A stretch of 64,000 nucleotides of DNA from Lepas anatifera (taxonomy: Eukaryota > Arthropoda > Thecostraca > Lepadidae), in NCBI GenBank assembly GCA_034440635.1, contig JAOTON010001682.1, positions 464,501 to 528,500 on the forward strand, read 5' to 3'. The notes beneath the pieces were generated by a model that ran no database searches, was not told the origin of the DNA, and saw only the letters and a program-made list of their open reading frames with translations. Shown piece by piece: positions 61,291 to 64,000 of the stretch. The position numbers were made by a program, and so were the translations under genes. Within the stretch, counting starts at the first letter, position 1. Each line of letters starts with the position of its first letter.

Positions 61291-64000
61291 TCAATGCATG
61301 CATCACACGCGGAAGCAGACATCAACCTCCGCCAATACAACATAAATCGCCTCAGCTATCCAACACCCTTCCCCGCCAAGCCACAGCACCAGAAGCGATT
61401 CATAAACTATCCCATCCCATCAGGCACGCTGACCAATTGACAGACCATAAATTCATTGGACATATTACCGGGGCCGCGCATCGCTCTCTGATGTGGGCAC
61501 TCCGCCGTAAAATATCGAAATGAGATGCGGGCCATTTTTCAGATTTTCCTCGCGCCGGCCTCCCGCTGTGCCGAGCGCTTCCGAGCAGCCAAAGAAAAGC
61601 GGCGCCATGAATTTTTAGGGCCGGATCGCTTCTGGAATAAATAGCTTCATTCCAACCAGGAGTATAGAAGGAAGCCATTTGTGATCATCAGGGGTCGATA
61701 TAATACGGACGCCCAGGTCTAGTGCCGAAAATATAGCATACCTTGACCAATACATTCTTATTTTTTTCATAAATAGGAAACAGCATATCCAAAGAGATGA
61801 TATAATTAGCTACCTCCGTTCTCGTGTACCCTTCATCCAAGCATTAAACAGCTATCAACCAGAGGCTTGCTACCGATAGCAAATAACCAGCTGATCTACA
61901 ACGCTAACGCTTGCGGCTAGTTGATCGATTTTGCTGACAAAACACGGAAGCCAACGCATCTCATAAACCTATTGAGGGAGTTGGAGCACTCAGGGAGCCT
62001 GCCCGATAAGGATCTAAACGGTGGGCCAGCCAACCTCCGGGGACTGGCTGGTACCACTTTTTGGACTCGTGACTTTTTATCAACATGAGGAGGCACAGGC
62101 GAACCCAGCGTAGGATTTTGGTCAGGAAAATAGGAGAAGTCTTGAGATTGAACAATGACAAAAGCCGTTGGATGTTTTTGGGTCTGGGGAAGTATTTTTT
62201 GTTAGGAATACCATTGTTTGTCCCATTTGCACATTGTTTACCCTTAAGCTTATGCATCGACATTAAAATACATAACTCTACGATCCTCGCCTCATCCACT
62301 CCTCCATTGCTCTCACTAATTCTTGGGGCGTAAAACGGCGTCAAAAAAACCTACCACGATATACCAGGACAGAACGAGCCATCAGAGCCTGTCCGCTGCT
62401 TACTAACACATTCTACCGACACCAGTATAATCGACCCGTCTTTTTATCATCACCAAAAAAAGCGATCTGATCAAGCCCAACACATTTACATACCAACGAC
62501 AGTATCGGCATGGAAAGACAGGCGGAGATGTATCTCCATGGTAACGGTATAGAGACAGTCGGGGCAGACGCAGACACAAACAAATACATCGGCAGGGGGC
62601 CCGCGCCGTCGACTGGTGATTGGGAGAGAGAGACGGTGTGGCTTGTTTCCAGATAGTAGTGAAGATTAGAATGGCGCAGACGAGAGGCTTTGGTAATGGC
62701 AAGTGTCTGTTTACTACACGAGAAGCTCTGGTATAATCTACGACTACCACACAAAAAATCGTCAGGAAGTGTACCCTGGTCGTCCCCATCTCCAACCACA
62801 GCATATCTGGCCGTGGCTAGTCCTGTGTTTTCCAAGATTTAACTTGCTCTGACGTTGTTATCGTTAGCTTTGTTCGATATCAGATTATTCGTAAAATATA
62901 TGTCATGAGTGTCGTTTTAAATTTACAACTGCAAAAAAACATATGACTCCACAGAATTCCAACCACATACTATTCTCAGGTAGTTTTATATCGGACCAGC
63001 ATTATCGGTCCGTTTAGAAGTGGTATCAAAAATGAAGAAGAGTGAGTGAAAAATAGGTAATTATGTAAGTTTTAGTCTCGGAAATCAAGATGCATGTTCC
63101 TCCGATGTTTTTTCTTGCAGAGTATTAGTTATTTAAAGAGAAAAAAACAGCACCATGTTGCATTTATCCTACCCCACTGCATTAAGTCACTCACTTTTCC
63201 TTCTGGATTCATTACAACATTGCGTGCAAGCATCAAGCATACGCCAAATGAATCATCCATCACTAGTTACGAATAAGGGCGCAACATTAAAGTACCGTCA
63301 CCAGCTGTGGCCCAAATACGTCAGCTTGTCGTAGTAGGATCCCTGTTCAACGCTGTAGATCGTCCGCATACTGATAGGACATTGAATACGTTTGATCGCC
63401 TTAGATTCGGGGCGCCGAAAAAGAACCTGATCATTAGCCCGTATCTGATGGGGAACTATGTGGGACAGCCAATTAATACACCCTCTGTCAAGACACCAAA
63501 ACGTCACGCATTGCTGGTCATTGAAGCATTCTGGGTATCGGATAGTGGGTTTGAAACGGTTTAATAGCTTTGCATAACCCAAACTCGGATATACTAGGCG
63601 TTCAGCGCAAAGTGTTAGTCCTTAAATACGGGAATATTATCATAATAAACGGCGTATTTCAAAGTCATAGTTTCCAGCTCTCAGGCCGCTCGTAGAAACA
63701 CATTCTAACCTCTTTTTGCCGGAACAATGTACGCTCGGTTTTGTTCCACGGTGCATCACTTTATTATCTACGGTGCTCTTTAGTATCCTCACCACAACAA
63801 CATCATTCCCCAAACTTTCCCACAACCATAAACTCGCGACTCCCACAAAAGCTCACTACAATTCCCGCAGCCGAGAGGATAACCCTGACCAAAACATGAG
63901 CGCACCCCTCTGCACCCCTCCCCTCTGCAGCCCACTCTCCACCCTTCTGCAGCCCCTGCAACAAAGCCAGCATGCAAAGCACGGATGCAACGTCAGGCAC

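Larger units (their letters stand above)
56217..64000. other. Upstream USP intron or 5' flank
   Basis: I searched both strands for a Cys-box exon (a GQNSCFLNSA-like translation) and found none. Only tRNA-like heads, a hAT-like MITE at 59877 and a dispersed repeat at 61136 stand out. The frames seen here lack family features. Confidence 0.5.

Overview
This is a 64 kb piece of an animal genome. It is repeat-rich, with long introns and no prokaryotic signals. It holds two protein genes facing each other. The gene content and the abundant small DNA transposons, tRNA-headed SINEs and LINE fragments suggest an invertebrate, probably an arthropod, but the sequence alone does not fix the species.

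Gene 1 (+, 1416-23187) is a complete 12-exon sodium-coupled high-affinity choline transporter (CHT/SLC5A7). All splice junctions were rebuilt by hand. The phases agree, and the joined coding sequence is 1,644 nt (547 aa). It imports choline at cholinergic nerve terminals for acetylcholine synthesis. Gene 2 (-, 29512 to at least 56216) is the 3' part of a USP53/USP54-type ubiquitin hydrolase (Drosophila echinus family). Eleven exons (5,253 nt, 1,750 codons plus stop) carry the zinc-finger and His-box halves of the USP fold and a very long disordered tail. The exon with the catalytic Cys box was not found and probably lies beyond 64000. The genes are convergent with about 6.3 kb between their stop codons; no functional link between them is implied.

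Most of the rest is mobile DNA: (a) hAT-like elements with CAG-ended inverted repeats and 8-bp target duplications, from 150-bp MITEs to an 8.83-kb composite at 43999-52828; (b) at least three families of TTAA-flanked MITEs, one rich in AGGTCA half-sites; (c) tRNA-derived SINE pieces; (d) broken LINE reverse transcriptases; (e) foldback elements and simple repeats.

The most unusual theme is that tandem repeats in this window grow out of splice sites. In CHT, the end of exon 8 and its 5' splice site were amplified into thirteen further ~38-bp copies running into the intron. In the USP gene, a 3' splice site plus the first ~16 codons of an exon were amplified into about nine ~79-bp copies, and this array was later split by the 8.8-kb hAT element. 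A pyrimidine-rich array with branch-point-like motifs abuts a third exon, and a SINE target duplication copied a fourth splice donor. Together they look like repeated multiplication of splice signals.
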